This document shows positions 8,463-17,082 of a DNA stretch of 64,000 nucleotides, one piece after another. Where the stretch lies: assembly GCA_016870395.1 (NCBI GenBank), contig VGBT01000006.1, forward strand, positions 32,085 through 96,084. The letters are read 5' to 3'. The position numbers were made by a program, and so were the translations under genes. Within the stretch, counting starts at the first letter, position 1, and the number at the start of each line of letters is the position of its first letter. Origin of the DNA: Actinomycetota bacterium. GTDB taxonomy: Bacteria > Actinomycetota > Acidimicrobiia > IMCC26256 > JAENVU01. The notes beneath the pieces were generated by a model, which saw only the letters and a program-made list of their open reading frames with translations, had not been told where the DNA came from and did no database searches.

Positions 8463-8786
8463 CTGTGCAACCTACCGGCAGGGTGCGACAGCCCGCCGTT
8501 GCGGCCCAGGACGCGAGCAGGCCCCGAGTAGTCTTCGCTGCGAACAGCTCCGAACTCCTCGGGGCCAAGCCCACCGGTCTTGCGACCGGTACCGGCATTC
8601 CCGACACCCTCCCCGTCGCGCTCGCCGACCGCCTCGAAGCCTTTCGGCTCCTTTCGAAGCCTTCGGCTCCGGTGGCTGCCTACGGGGCGCCGGTACCGGG
8701 TGTCGTTCCAGCCGGTCCTGGCATCGTACGGACGCGCCGCGCGACCGTCAAGCGGTTTCTTCGCGCCGCTCCGGTACGGTGCCCCG
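8463..8786. other. 324-base gap with a near-perfect direct repeat and a hairpin
   Basis: Nothing codes convincingly here. It holds the probable uvrD2 promoter, an inverted repeat GGCCCCGAG/CTCGGGGCC (8520-8528 and 8558-8566), and two tandem copies of a 17-18 bp sequence, TCGAAGCCTTTCGGCTCC at 8634-8651 and the same less one T at 8654-8670. The function of the repeats is unknown. Confidence 0.6.
8469..8474 (-). promoter_or_regulatory. -10-like TAGGTT before uvrD2
   Basis: Read on the minus strand, TAGGTT ends 6 bases before the GTG at 8462, which would make the transcript leaderless. Confidence 0.4.
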
Positions 8787-9161
8787 GTGCGCGACATCTG
8801 GGGATCCGAGGAGATGTTCGAGGCGTTGGTTGCCGACGCGCTCGACGCGATCCCAGACGAGCTTGCGGCGAGCATGGACAACGTGGCCGTGGTGGTGGAG
8901 GACTGGCCGAGCCCCGAGCAGCTCGAGGGCCGCGACGGCACGCTGCTCGGCCTCTACGAGGGGATCGACCTCCGTGACCGCTCGCCGCTCTCGTACGCGG
9001 GAGTCATGCCCGACCGGATCACGATCTTCCGGGGCCCGCTGTGCGCGATGGCGCGCACGCCCGACGCGCTCGCGGCCCAGGTCCGGGTGACGGTGCTCCA
9101 CGAGGTGGGCCATCACTTCGGCCTCGACGACCACCGCCTCCGCGAGCTCGGCTGGGCCTAG
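8787..9161 (+). CDS. Minimal zincin-type metallopeptidase family protein
   Basis: A 124-residue protein of the small actinobacterial zincin (MMP-like, DUF1025-type) family. The zinc motif HEVGHHFGLDDHRLRELGW is near the C-terminus: two His and a later Asp or His would bind zinc, with Glu as the base. The N-terminal FEALVADALDAIPDELAASMDNVAVVVED matches the usual family opening. I chose the GTG at 8787; the ATG at 8814 would remove part of that opening. Proteolytic activity has not been established for this minimal family as far as I recall. It stands alone, followed at once by the PH-domain gene. Confidence 0.8.
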   Translation: MRDIWGSEEMFEALVADALDAIPDELAASMDNVAVVVEDWPSPEQLEGRDGTLLGLYEGIDLRDRSPLSYAGVMPDRITIFRGPLCAMARTPDALAAQVRVTVLHEVGHHFGLDDHRLRELGWA

Positions 9162-9164
9162 ACG

Positions 9165-9170
9165 TAGGCT
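9165..9170 (+). promoter_or_regulatory. -10-like TAGGCT before the PH-domain gene
   Basis: The hexamer ends 7 bases before the ATG at 9178. It lies just after the stop of the zincin gene and predicts a leaderless transcript. Confidence 0.4.
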
Positions 9171-9177
9171 CGCGACC

Positions 9178-9828
9178 ATGCCTGCGTATCCCCGTCGGCT
9201 CATCAACGAGGGCGAGACCGTTGTGCTCGACCTCAAACCGCACTGGTGGTTCTTCCTGCGCGATGCGATCGCGACCACGATCGTGCTCGGTCTGTTCGTC
9301 GTCTTCCTCTCACTCGGCGACGGCTTCCTGCGGACGACGGCCAAGTGGGTCTTCGTGGTCGCCGCCGTGGTGTGGGTCGGGCTGGTCGTCCTCGACTACC
9401 TGCGCTGGACCTACACCCACTTCGTGGTCACGGACCGGCGGGTCATCTCGCGCTCGGGCATCGTGTCGAAGCACGGAACCGAGATCCCGCTCGACCGGAT
9501 CAACAACATCGACTTCCACCAGCGCCTCATTGATCGGGTGATCGGTGCCGGCGACCTCGACATCGAGTCCGCCGGAACGGACGGCAAGAGCCACTTCGAC
9601 TTCGTCCGGCATCCCGACGCGGTCCAGCAGGAGATCTACCGCCAGATAGAGACCAACGCGAAGCTTCAGGCCTCGTGGAGCCGCCCCGAGCCGGCTGCGG
9701 CTCCGGTCGCGGGCCCACCGCCCGACATCGCCGACCAGATCGCGAAGCTCGCGAGCCTGCGTGATCAGGGGGCGATCACGTCCGAAGAGTACGAGGCGAA
9801 GAAGGCCGAGCTGCTCGACCGCATGTGA
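9178..9828 (+). CDS. Bacterial PH-domain membrane protein with C-terminal SHOCT motif
   Basis: A 216-residue protein. Two transmembrane helices (about residues 25-45 and 55-75) are followed by a bPH2/YdbS-type domain (FVVTDRRVISRSGIVSKHG, then EIPLDRINNIDF and IGAGDLDIESAG). The C-terminal 30 residues (IAKLASLRDQGAITSEEYEAKK) are a SHOCT oligomerisation motif. Proteins of this type are membrane-associated and of unknown precise function. The stop overlaps the next gene's upstream GTG, so co-expression is likely. Confidence 0.85.
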   Translation: MPAYPRRLINEGETVVLDLKPHWWFFLRDAIATTIVLGLFVVFLSLGDGFLRTTAKWVFVVAAVVWVGLVVLDYLRWTYTHFVVTDRRVISRSGIVSKHGTEIPLDRINNIDFHQRLIDRVIGAGDLDIESAGTDGKSHFDFVRHPDAVQQEIYRQIETNAKLQASWSRPEPAAAPVAGPPPDIADQIAKLASLRDQGAITSEEYEAKKAELLDRM

Positions 9829-9830
9829 GC

Positions 9831-10532
9831 ATGCGCGTCGTCTCGCTCGTCCCGTCGGCGACCGAGTCGCTGCTCGCGCTCGGCGTGGAGCCCGTCGCTT
9901 GCACGCGGTTCTGCGACCAGCCCGGGATCCCGACGATCGGGGGGACGAAGGACCCCGACCTCGCGGCGGTCGTCGCGCTCGGGCCCGACTTGGTGGTCGT
10001 GAACGACGAGGAGAACCGGCGCGAGGACGCGTCGGCGCTCGAGACGGCGGGACTGGCGCTTCACTCGATGTCGTTGCGATCGGTGCACGCGGTCGGCGCC
10101 GAGGTCTGCGCACTCGCCGACCGTGCCGGCGCGCCCGAGCCCGAGCGCTTCGTGGCATCAGCGTGGGCCGCGCTCCTTGCCGCGTGGTCGCGGCCAGCCG
10201 CGGGCCGTGCGGTGGTCTGCGTCTGGCGTCGACCCTGGATGCTCGCGTCGCCCGACACCTACGGGGCGTCGGTACTCGCGCTGCTTGGCTGGGAGGTGGT
10301 GGTGCCGGCCGGGACCCGTCGCTACCCGGAGGTGACCCTCGGCGCGATCGGCGCGCTCGATCCCGACCTCGTGGTGCTGCCGAGCGAGCCCTACCGGTTC
10401 GGTGCCCGGCACGTCGCGGAGGCGCACGATCGCGTCCCTGGCGCGCGCGTGACGCGAGTCGACGGGCGGGATCTGTTCTGGTGGGGCACCCGGACACCGG
10501 ACGCGATCGCGCGCCTCGCGGCGATGCTCTGA
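9831..10532 (+). CDS. Cytoplasmic helical-backbone metal-receptor (BtuF/periplasmic-binding-like) protein
   Basis: A 233-residue single protein with the fold of iron or cobalamin ABC-transporter binding proteins: VSLVPSATESLLALG at the start, GTKDPDLAAVVALGPDLVVV, and LDPDLVVLPSEPYRFG later. It has no signal peptide, unlike true solute-binding proteins, and no transporter genes are near, so it probably works in the cytoplasm or is not a transport component. I prefer the ATG at 9831, which starts directly at the conserved MRVVSLVPS; a GTG at 9825 overlaps the previous stop. The ligand is unknown. Confidence 0.75.
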   Translation: MRVVSLVPSATESLLALGVEPVACTRFCDQPGIPTIGGTKDPDLAAVVALGPDLVVVNDEENRREDASALETAGLALHSMSLRSVHAVGAEVCALADRAGAPEPERFVASAWAALLAAWSRPAAGRAVVCVWRRPWMLASPDTYGASVLALLGWEVVVPAGTRRYPEVTLGAIGALDPDLVVLPSEPYRFGARHVAEAHDRVPGARVTRVDGRDLFWWGTRTPDAIARLAAML

Positions 10533-10575
10533 AGGGTGGCCACGACGGTCCCGCTCGGTCACCTTGGACCTGTGC

Positions 10576-11637
10576 TCAGGAGCAGGGGCCGGCGGCGGCG
10601 ACGGCGCGGACCACGAACCCGCTCGGGACGATGCCGGTGCGCGCCTCGTACTCGCGGGTCGCCTTCGCCACGCAGTCGTCGGCGTGGTTCCGTTGGACCA
10701 TCGCGACGACGCATCCGCCGAAGCCGGCGCCGGTGAGCCGGGCGCCGATCGCGCCGTGCTCGACGAGCAGCTGCACGAGGAGGTCCAGCTCGGGGATAGA
10801 CACCCGGTAGTCGTCGCGCAGGCTGGCGTGGCTGGCGAGCAAGAGGGGGCCGAGCGCGTTCGCGTCGCCGTCGTGCAGTGCCTCGACAAACGCGAGCACG
10901 CGAGCGTTCTCCGCGACGACGTGGCGCGCGATCGGGTCGTCGGCCACTTGGCTCGGAGTCGTATCACGCAGCGACGTGACGCCGAGGCGCGCGGCAACTT
11001 GCTCGCACGCGGCCCGGCGCTCGGCGTAGGCGCTGCCGGCAAGCGTGCGCGGCACGCCGGAGTGCACGGCGACGACGGCGTGGGTCGTGGGGAGCGGCAC
11101 CGGCGTCACGTCGAGCGACCGGCAGTCGATCAGGATCGCGTGGTGCGCGACCCCGAACAGGGCACACAGCTGGTCCATCAGCCCTCCGGGCACGCCGGTC
11201 GCCTCGACCTCGGCGGCCAGGGCGGCCCGCGCGGCGTCACGCCGGTCGGGGAAGGCGAGACCGCCTGCGTCGGCCAGTGCGAAGGTGAGCGCGACCGAGA
11301 GCGCGGAGCTCGACGAGAGCCCCGAGCCGGGGGGGACGGTCGACGCGACGCGCAGGTCGACGCCTCTTGCGGCCCGGAGCTCGGCGAGCACCCGGAGCGC
11401 GCCGGCGACGAACCGGCCCCAGGGCGGGTCGACCCCGGCCGGATCGGTGGACCCATCGGCGGCCAGCGCGACCTCACCCGGCAGCTGTTCGGAGCTCGCG
11501 GTGACGAGCCCGTCGGTGCGGGGCTCCCAGCGAACGACGCACTCGCGGTCGATCGCGAGTGGCAGGCAGAAGCCGTCATTGTAGTCGGTGTGCTCCCCGA
11601 TCAAGTTGATCCGGCCGGGAGCGCGCACGGCGGGCAC
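10576..11637 (-). CDS. galK: Galactokinase
   Basis: A 353-residue GHMP kinase that phosphorylates galactose at C1 (EC 2.7.1.6), the first Leloir step. The N-terminal galactokinase signature APGRINLIGEHTDYNDG is at residues 5-21. The ATP loop PPGSGLSSSSALSVAL follows, as does the C-terminal TGAGFGGCVVAM. The GTG at 11637 puts the signature at the expected distance and lies 6 bases after a TACAAT hexamer. galT lies 0.9 kb upstream on the same strand but is separated by an oppositely oriented membrane gene. galE is not in the window. Confidence 0.93.
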   Translation of the reverse strand: MPAVRAPGRINLIGEHTDYNDGFCLPLAIDRECVVRWEPRTDGLVTASSEQLPGEVALAADGSTDPAGVDPPWGRFVAGALRVLAELRAARGVDLRVASTVPPGSGLSSSSALSVALTFALADAGGLAFPDRRDAARAALAAEVEATGVPGGLMDQLCALFGVAHHAILIDCRSLDVTPVPLPTTHAVVAVHSGVPRTLAGSAYAERRAACEQVAARLGVTSLRDTTPSQVADDPIARHVVAENARVLAFVEALHDGDANALGPLLLASHASLRDDYRVSIPELDLLVQLLVEHGAIGARLTGAGFGGCVVAMVQRNHADDCVAKATREYEARTGIVPSGFVVRAVAAAGPCS

Positions 11638-11643
11638 CTGGGA

Positions 11644-11649
11644 ATTGTA
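11644..11649 (-). promoter_or_regulatory. -10-like TACAAT before galK
   Basis: One of the best hexamers in the window (5 of 6 to TATAAT), ending 6 bases before the galK GTG. It is divergent from the CATAAT box at 11682, and the two promoters lie within 45 bases. Confidence 0.5.
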
Positions 11650-11681
11650 GAGGGGTGTTGTTGAGGCGCGGCCCGGGAATC

Positions 11682-11687
11682 CATAAT
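11682..11687 (+). promoter_or_regulatory. -10-like CATAAT before the DUF6159 gene
   Basis: Ends 7 bases before the ATG at 11695. A TTGTTG 18 bases upstream (11658-11663) could be a -35 box. A leaderless start is predicted. Confidence 0.45.
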
Positions 11688-11694
11688 GGTCGGC

Positions 11695-12543
11695 ATGGGT
11701 CGAGTCAAACGCTCTTGGGTGCTCGCCAAGACGACTTGGGACGTGTTGCGCAGCGAGAAGCAGCTCGTGGGGTATCCGGTGCTCTCGTTCCTCGCCTCGA
11801 TGGTCGTGCTGGTCGTGCTCGGCGTGCTCGGCTGGTTCACGAGCGGCAGCGAAACGGGCACGAACGGCAACGAGATCTACACGGCGAGCGTCGCCACCTA
11901 CCTCGTCGGCATCGCCACGTACCTCGGCCTGGCGTTCGTGCAGATCTATTTCCTCGCGGCGCTCTGCGCGAGCGCGAACGAGCGGTTGCAGGGTCGTGAG
12001 ACGTCGCTGGGCCAGGGTATCTCGATCGCGAACTCGCGCCTGGCTCGCATCCTGGGCTGGGCCGTCGTGACCGCGACGGTCTCGGTGATCCTCAGGGCGA
12101 TCGAGGAACGGCTCGACTTCCTCGGCCAGATCATCGTGGGCGCGCTCGGCGTCGCATGGCGCGTGGTGACGTTCCTCACCGTCCCGATCATCGTGTTCGA
12201 GGACGTCGGCCCGGTGACCGCGTTGAAGCGCTCGGGCACGCTCTTCAAGAAGACCTGGGGTGAGAACCTGATCGCGCACATGAGTCTCGCACTCGTCGGC
12301 ATCCTCGCGACGCTGCCTGCGATCCTGGTGATCGTCCTCGGGGTCGTCTCGCTCACAGCCGTGGTGGCGGTGCCCGTCATCGCGATCGGCGTCTTGTGGA
12401 TCATCGGCGTGAGCACGGTGATGAGTGCGCTGAGCGGCATCTACCGCACCGCGTTGTACCGCTATGCGGTGGACGGCCAGATCCAGGGGGCGTTCTCGAG
12501 CCTCGACCTCGAGCATGCCTTCGGCCAGAGAAAGAGTAGGTAG
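11695..12543 (+). CDS. DUF6159-family multi-pass membrane protein
   Basis: A 282-residue integral membrane protein with about five or six hydrophobic helices (for example LSFLASMVVLVVLGVLGW, LVGIATYLGLAFVQIYFLAA, and a long hydrophobic stretch from IAHMSLALVGILA to VLWIIGVSTVM). The N-terminal SWVLAKTTWDVLRSEKQLVGYP and the late SALSGIYRTALYRYAVDG are the marks I associate with DUF6159. Its role is unknown. The ATG at 11695 is preferred to 11686 because the latter lies inside the -10 box. It sits between galK and galT on the opposite strand, which may only be local rearrangement. Confidence 0.8.
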   Translation: MGRVKRSWVLAKTTWDVLRSEKQLVGYPVLSFLASMVVLVVLGVLGWFTSGSETGTNGNEIYTASVATYLVGIATYLGLAFVQIYFLAALCASANERLQGRETSLGQGISIANSRLARILGWAVVTATVSVILRAIEERLDFLGQIIVGALGVAWRVVTFLTVPIIVFEDVGPVTALKRSGTLFKKTWGENLIAHMSLALVGILATLPAILVIVLGVVSLTAVVAVPVIAIGVLWIIGVSTVMSALSGIYRTALYRYAVDGQIQGAFSSLDLEHAFGQRKSR

Positions 12544-12566
12544 AGACCGCGGGCTTAGAGACGGGC

Positions 12567-13490
12567 CTAGAGAGTGCCACGTAGGGCGTCGGCGGCCAGC
12601 TCGGGCGGTACGGGGTTCGAGAGCGTTCCGCTGCCGAGCTCGCCGGACGCGACGAATCGCTGGAGCCCGGCCGCGCGAAGCAGCGGGGCGAAATGGACGT
12701 GCAGGTGCACGCCGGGGTGTACCCACATCAGGTAGGGCATCTCGCCGTCGAAGAGCCGGTCGTAGCGTTCGACCACGTCGACCAGCGCGGCCGCGAGCTC
12801 GTCGCGGCCGGGGTCGTCGAGCTCGGGCAGGCCGGCGACGTGTGCTCTGGGGGCAAGGATCGTTCCGTACGCGTATCCCGACGCGTACGGAACGTAGGTC
12901 ACCCACCCGCCGCCCTCGCGCACGATCCGGGTCGCGGTCACGACCTCCGCGGGCACCGTCTCGCAGAGGGAGCACCCGTGCTCCGCGGCGACCTCGGCCT
13001 CCCGCCGCGGCACGGGTGGCAGGAACCCGAAAGCGTAGATCTGCCCGTGCGGGTGCGAGATGGTCGCGCCGACGAGCTCGCCCCGGTTCTCGAAGACGAG
13101 CACGTACTCGATCTCGGGTCGCGCCAGCAGTGCCTCGGTGCGCTCGGCCCAGCAGTCGACGACGGCGCGTGCGCCGTCGAGGCCGATCGTCGCGAGTGAG
13201 CCCGTGTGGTCGGAGGAGTAGAGCACGACTTCCGCCGCCCCCCGTGCGGGGAGCGCGCGGAACCCGGTCGCGTGTGCGGCCGCGCCGTCGGGGTCGATCG
13301 GCGCCCCGGGCCCGAACGCGGGCCAGCGGTTCTCGAAGGCGCGCACCGTGTACGGCTCCGGGGCCTCGAGCCCGCCCACGCAGAACGGGCACCCCTCGCT
13401 CGGGAGGTTCGGCCGCGCCTGGCGTTGCCCGACGATCGCCACCCACTCCAGGGTCAGCGGGTCGAGCCGGAGCTCGTTGTCGGTGGTCAC
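12567..13490 (-). CDS. galT: Galactose-1-phosphate uridylyltransferase
   Basis: A 307-residue HIT-superfamily enzyme (EC 2.7.7.12) that exchanges UMP between UDP-glucose and galactose-1-phosphate, the step after GalK. The active-site HPHGQ sits in GATISHPHGQIYAFG, where the second His forms the UMP adduct. CPFC near the N-terminus and CSLC later probably bind metal. The PHxHxH-like WVHPGVHLHVHFAP is near the C-terminus. The GTG at 13490 follows the LLM gene stop by 10 bases, so the two may be co-transcribed. The 3' end is convergent with the DUF6159 gene, with only 23 bases between stops. Confidence 0.9.
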   Translation of the reverse strand: MTTDNELRLDPLTLEWVAIVGQRQARPNLPSEGCPFCVGGLEAPEPYTVRAFENRWPAFGPGAPIDPDGAAAHATGFRALPARGAAEVVLYSSDHTGSLATIGLDGARAVVDCWAERTEALLARPEIEYVLVFENRGELVGATISHPHGQIYAFGFLPPVPRREAEVAAEHGCSLCETVPAEVVTATRIVREGGGWVTYVPYASGYAYGTILAPRAHVAGLPELDDPGRDELAAALVDVVERYDRLFDGEMPYLMWVHPGVHLHVHFAPLLRAAGLQRFVASGELGSGTLSNPVPPELAADALRGTL

Positions 13491-13500
13491 CGGCGCCGCT

Positions 13501-14400
13501 TCATCCGAGCGCAGGGAGGATCTCGGCCGCGAACCGGTCGAGTCCGTCGACGTCGAACGGCGCCCGCATCGCGAGGATGCAGAGCTCCGCGCCGGCATCG
13601 CGGTACGCCGCCACCCGGTCGAGCATCTCCGCGACGCTGCCCTGGAGCACGCCCGGGCTCACGGCCTCGGCGATGCGGCCGAACTGTGCGTGGAGATCTT
13701 CTTCCCGGAACGCGAGGCCGACGTTGATTGCGTGGGTGATCTCCGCGGGGTCGCGGCCGGCCTGCTCGCAGTGCGCGTGCAGCACCTCGACCTTGTGCGC
13801 GTACGTCTCGGGGGAGACGAACGGGACGTTCCACCCGTCGGCATGGCGAGCGGCGATCCGCAGCGTCACTTTCTCGCCGCCGCCGCCGATCCAGATCGGC
13901 AGCCGCTCCTGGACCGGCTTGGGCTCGCAGCGGGCCGCGTCGAGCGCGTAGAACTTGCCGGAGAAGGTCGTGACGTCCTGGGTGAGCAGGCTCCGTACGC
14001 ACTGGACGGCCTCTTCCAGGCGCCGGAGGCGTACGCCGACGGGCTCGAAGTTGAGCCCGTACGCGGCGTACTCCTGGGCCAGCCAGCCGGCGCCCAGGCC
14101 GAGCGTGATCCGTCCGCCGGAGAGGTCGTCGAGGGTGGCCATCGCGTTGGCGAGCACCGCGGGATGGCGGTACCCGACGGAGTAGACGAGGCTGCCGCAG
14201 CGCACCGTCGACGTGCTCGCCGCCAGCGCCGCGTGGCTGGCTACGGCCTCCAGTGAGTGCGGGTTGCCGGTCCCGTCCGCGGCGTAGAAGTGGTCCCAGA
14301 TCGAGATCCAGGAGAAGCCGTGGTCCTCGATGCGGCGCCACAGCGCCTGGAGCTCGCCGATGCTCGTGTTCTGAAGGCCGGTGTGGACCCCGAAGCGCAC
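13501..14400 (-). CDS. LLM-class flavin/F420-dependent oxidoreductase
   Basis: A 299-residue luciferase-like monooxygenase-fold protein. The start (VRFGVHTGLQNT), the WDHFYA block, the GLGAGWLAQEYAAYG segment, LPIWIGGGGEKVTLRIAARHADGWN and the C-terminal GSVAEMLDRVAAYRDAG are characteristic of F420-dependent actinobacterial members. The cofactor (F420 rather than FMN) is inferred from the lineage. The substrate is unknown. The GTG at 14400 lies 7 bases after a TACCTT hexamer. It is upstream of galT with a 10-base gap. Confidence 0.85.
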   Translation of the reverse strand: MRFGVHTGLQNTSIGELQALWRRIEDHGFSWISIWDHFYAADGTGNPHSLEAVASHAALAASTSTVRCGSLVYSVGYRHPAVLANAMATLDDLSGGRITLGLGAGWLAQEYAAYGLNFEPVGVRLRRLEEAVQCVRSLLTQDVTTFSGKFYALDAARCEPKPVQERLPIWIGGGGEKVTLRIAARHADGWNVPFVSPETYAHKVEVLHAHCEQAGRDPAEITHAINVGLAFREEDLHAQFGRIAEAVSPGVLQGSVAEMLDRVAAYRDAGAELCILAMRAPFDVDGLDRFAAEILPALG

Positions 14401-14407
14401 CCCCGAG

Positions 14408-14413
14408 AAGGTA
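14408..14413 (-). promoter_or_regulatory. -10-like TACCTT before the LLM gene
   Basis: On the minus strand, TACCTT ends 7 bases before the GTG at 14400. It is back to back with the TACGAT box for the PAC2 gene. Confidence 0.35.
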
Positions 14414-14426
14414 GTCGGGCGTCTTC

Positions 14427-14432
14427 TACGAT
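14427..14432 (+). promoter_or_regulatory. -10-like TACGAT before the PAC2 gene
   Basis: Ends 6 bases before the GTG at 14439, which predicts a leaderless transcript. Confidence 0.4.
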
Positions 14433-14438
14433 GGACAT

Positions 14439-15266
14439 GTGCTGGACGTGAAGGCATGGCCCGAGCTCGACGACCCGGTGATGGTCGTCGCGCTCACAGG
14501 CTGGGTCGACGCGGGCATCGCCGGGACGGGCGCGCTCGCGGTGCTCGCCAACCAGGCGGGGCGCGTGAACCGCTTCGGTGCGATCGACCTCGCCGACTTG
14601 TGCGACCTGCAGCAGACGCGCCCCACTGTGCGCCTCGTCGACGGGGTCACCCACGGCGCCGAGTGGCCGGCCGTCGAGCTGGTGTCCGGGCGGGTGGGTC
14701 GGGATGTCGTGCTCGTCTCCGGGCCCGAGCCGTCGATCCGGTGGCGGGCCTTCAGTGCAGCGGTCGTCGAGGCGGCCTTCCGGCTCGGGGTGCGTACTGT
14801 CGTCGCCCTCGGAGGCATGCCTGCGCCGGTCTCGCACCGGAGGCCTGTGTCGGTGCTGGCGACCGCGTCGAGCCGCTCGGTGGCCCAGGAGAGCGGCGCG
14901 CTGCGGGCCGACTACGTGGGGCCGACCGGCGCGCAGACGGTGCTGCAGGTCGCGCTTGGCGAGGCCGGCATCCGTGCGATCGGCCTCTGGGCGCAGGTTC
15001 CCCACTACGTCGCGGGAACGCCGTCGCCGACCGCGATCCGGGCACTGCTCGAACGTTTGCGCGACCTTACCGGTGTGTACGCCGATCTGCGTGCGCTCGA
15101 CGAGCAGTCGGATGCGTACCTCGAGAAGGTCGAGGAAGGGCTGGACGGCCGGCCAGACGTCGCCGACCTCGTGCGGCGTCTCGATGCCAGCGCCGGCCCG
15201 GAGGACCTGCCTTCAGGCGACGACCTCGCGCGCGAGATCGAGCGGTTCCTGCGCGACGAGCGATGA
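14439..15266 (+). CDS. PAC2 (proteasome assembly chaperone 2-like) family protein
   Basis: A 275-residue PAC2-domain protein. Markers: VMVVALTGWVDAGIAGTGAL at the start, ADLCDLQQTRPTVRLVDG, a GGMPAPVSHRRPVSV block, and GLWAQVPHYVAGTPSPTAIRALLE. The actinobacterial members are often considered in connection with the proteasome, but a direct role is not established. The stop overlaps the first codons of the decayed histidine-kinase locus (ATGAGC at 15263), so the two were once probably an operon. Confidence 0.85.
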   Translation: MLDVKAWPELDDPVMVVALTGWVDAGIAGTGALAVLANQAGRVNRFGAIDLADLCDLQQTRPTVRLVDGVTHGAEWPAVELVSGRVGRDVVLVSGPEPSIRWRAFSAAVVEAAFRLGVRTVVALGGMPAPVSHRRPVSVLATASSRSVAQESGALRADYVGPTGAQTVLQVALGEAGIRAIGLWAQVPHYVAGTPSPTAIRALLERLRDLTGVYADLRALDEQSDAYLEKVEEGLDGRPDVADLVRRLDASAGPEDLPSGDDLAREIERFLRDER

Positions 15267-17076
15267 GCGCGGAGCACCGCTGGACGCCCGACCCGGAGCG
15301 CCTCCGTTCGCGAGCGTTCCTCGACGCGCTGGAAGCAGGGGTGATGCTGGCCGGCGAGAGCGGCCTGCTCGCGGTCAAACTCGCGGCGGAACGCATCCTC
15401 GGCCACGATTTGGCCTCGCTGCGCGCCCAGGGGCACCGGGTGGGAGATCGAGGACGAGCACGGTTGTCGGCTCGGACTGGCTGAGCTCCCCGGCGCGCAG
15501 GTGTTGCGAGGCGGGGAAACGCTGCGTGGCGTGCTGCTGCGAACGCGCCGACGGCGACCGCGAGCGGGTACTCCTGGACGCCATGCAGGACGGGATCGTG
15601 GAGGGCGATGTCGACCAGCGGATCACGCGCGTGAACGAGCGCTTTCGCGAGATGCTCGGGTTCTCCTGCGAGGAGCTGGTGGGGGGCTCCCGCCTCATCC
15701 CTTCTGGCCGAAGGGCCGGTACAGCGAGTTCGAAGCGTGGGGGCCGCCGGGCAACGCGCCGCTCACGCTGGGTTGCCCAACCAGTCTGCTGCGCAAGGAC
15801 GGCACCGAGATACCCGTGGCCATCTCGCTCGCCACCGCGAACGACGCCGACGGCCGGCCCATCGGGCGGATCGGTGTGGTGCGCGACATCACGCTCGAGC
15901 TCGAGCGGGCTCGGTGCGAGACCCAGGAGCGGCTCGCAGCCAGCGAGGCCCGCTTCCGTACGGCGATGGACAGCATGCTCGACGGGCTGATCGTGTACTC
16001 GGCGGTCCGTGACGAGCACGGGCGCGTGGTCGACCTGCTCACCGAGTACGCGAACCGGGCCGTCGTCCGCCACGAGGGACTCCCGCCCGAGCAGCAGGTC
16101 GGCCGGACCATGCACGAGCTGTACCCGAACCGCGACGAAGACGGGGTGTTCGATCGCTACGTGCAGGTCGTCGAGGCGGGCGAGCCGGCCAGGCTCCAGG
16201 TCGGTGCTCCGACGCGGCGATCGACGGTGTCTACGACATCCGGATCGCGCCCCTCGGCGACGGGTGCGTGGGAACGTTCCGCGAGGTCTCGGAACGGCGC
16301 CGCATCGAGGCGGCGGCCCGTGAGCACGATCTCGCGCTGGCCCGCGTCGAGCGGCTCGAGAGCCTCGGTCGGGTCGCGGCCGGCGTCGCCCACGACTTCA
16401 ACAACCTGCTCGGCGTGATCGGCAACTACACGGCCTCTCTCGAGAAGCACCTCGCGGACGACGACCCGCTCGTCGAGGACGTGCACCGCATCCGCGACGC
16501 GGCCGCGACGGCAACGCAGCTCACGCGTCAGCCGCTGCTCTTCGGGCGCCGACGACCGGCGAGCCGCTCGATCTCGAGGGGATCATCCACGACGTGCTGA
16601 CCCTGATGGCCCAGTCCCTCGATGAGACGGTCGAGGTGGTGTAGGCCGCCGACGTGACACCACTTCGGGTCCTCGCGCCACGCGGGTTGGTCGACCAGGT
16701 GCTGGTGAATTTGTTGCTCAATTTCCGCGCCGCGATGCCCGACGGCGGGACAGTGGAGATCACGATGTCGGTCACGACGGTCGAGTCGGAAGCGAAGGGC
16801 GAGCTCGAGCCGGGCCGGTACCTCGCGTTCGGGGTCGCGGACAGCGGGCCCGGGATGCCGGTCGAGGTCGCGGAGCACGCGTTCGAGCCGTTTTTCAGCA
16901 CGAGAGCGGGCTCGCACGGCACCGGCCTCGGTTTCTCGACGGCCTGAGGGATCGTGTGTGCCCTGGGCGGGACGGTCCGCATCGAGTCGGCTGAGGGGGC
17001 CGGAACGACGGTGACCGTGCTCGTACCCGCCGTGGAGCCCGATCGTCCTGCGGAAACGGAGCGGGTGAGTCCCTGA
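15263..17076 (+). pseudogene. Decayed multi-PAS sensor histidine kinase
   Basis: One kinase can be traced across three frames. A PAS-like start (MSAEHRWTPDPERLRSRAF) changes frame near 15445. A second PAS (ERVLLDAMQDGIVEGDVDQ) lies in another frame from about 15560, then the frame changes again near 15700 (FWPKGRYSEFEAW through ARFRTAMDSMLDG). Near 16210 it shifts to the phospho-acceptor region GVAHDFNNLLGVIGNY, and near 16550 to the ATPase domain. There a TAG lies at about 16642 and a TGA at 16945-16947 (TGLGFSTA-stop-GIVCALGG). The N-box (LVNLLLNFRAAMPDGG) and G-box (VADSGPGMP) remain visible. Roughly five frameshifts and two stops show it is not functional, unless the assembly is poor here. 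Confidence 0.85.
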
Positions 17077-17082
17077 CCGGCG

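Noticed and set aside
9825..9831. GTG at 9825 as start of the metal-receptor-fold gene
   Set aside because: Possible, but the ATG at 9831 begins exactly at the conserved MRVVSLVPS; the GTG would add only two residues.
11638..13446. Extension of the galK frame far upstream (to 13446)
   Set aside because: The part before 11637 has no galactokinase similarity and runs antisense to the DUF6159 gene. The family N-terminus fits the GTG at 11637.
15263..17076. Stop codons in the kinase read as selenocysteine or pyrrolysine
   Set aside because: There are also several frame changes and a TAG as well as a TGA, none at a catalytic Cys position. Decay is the simpler reading.
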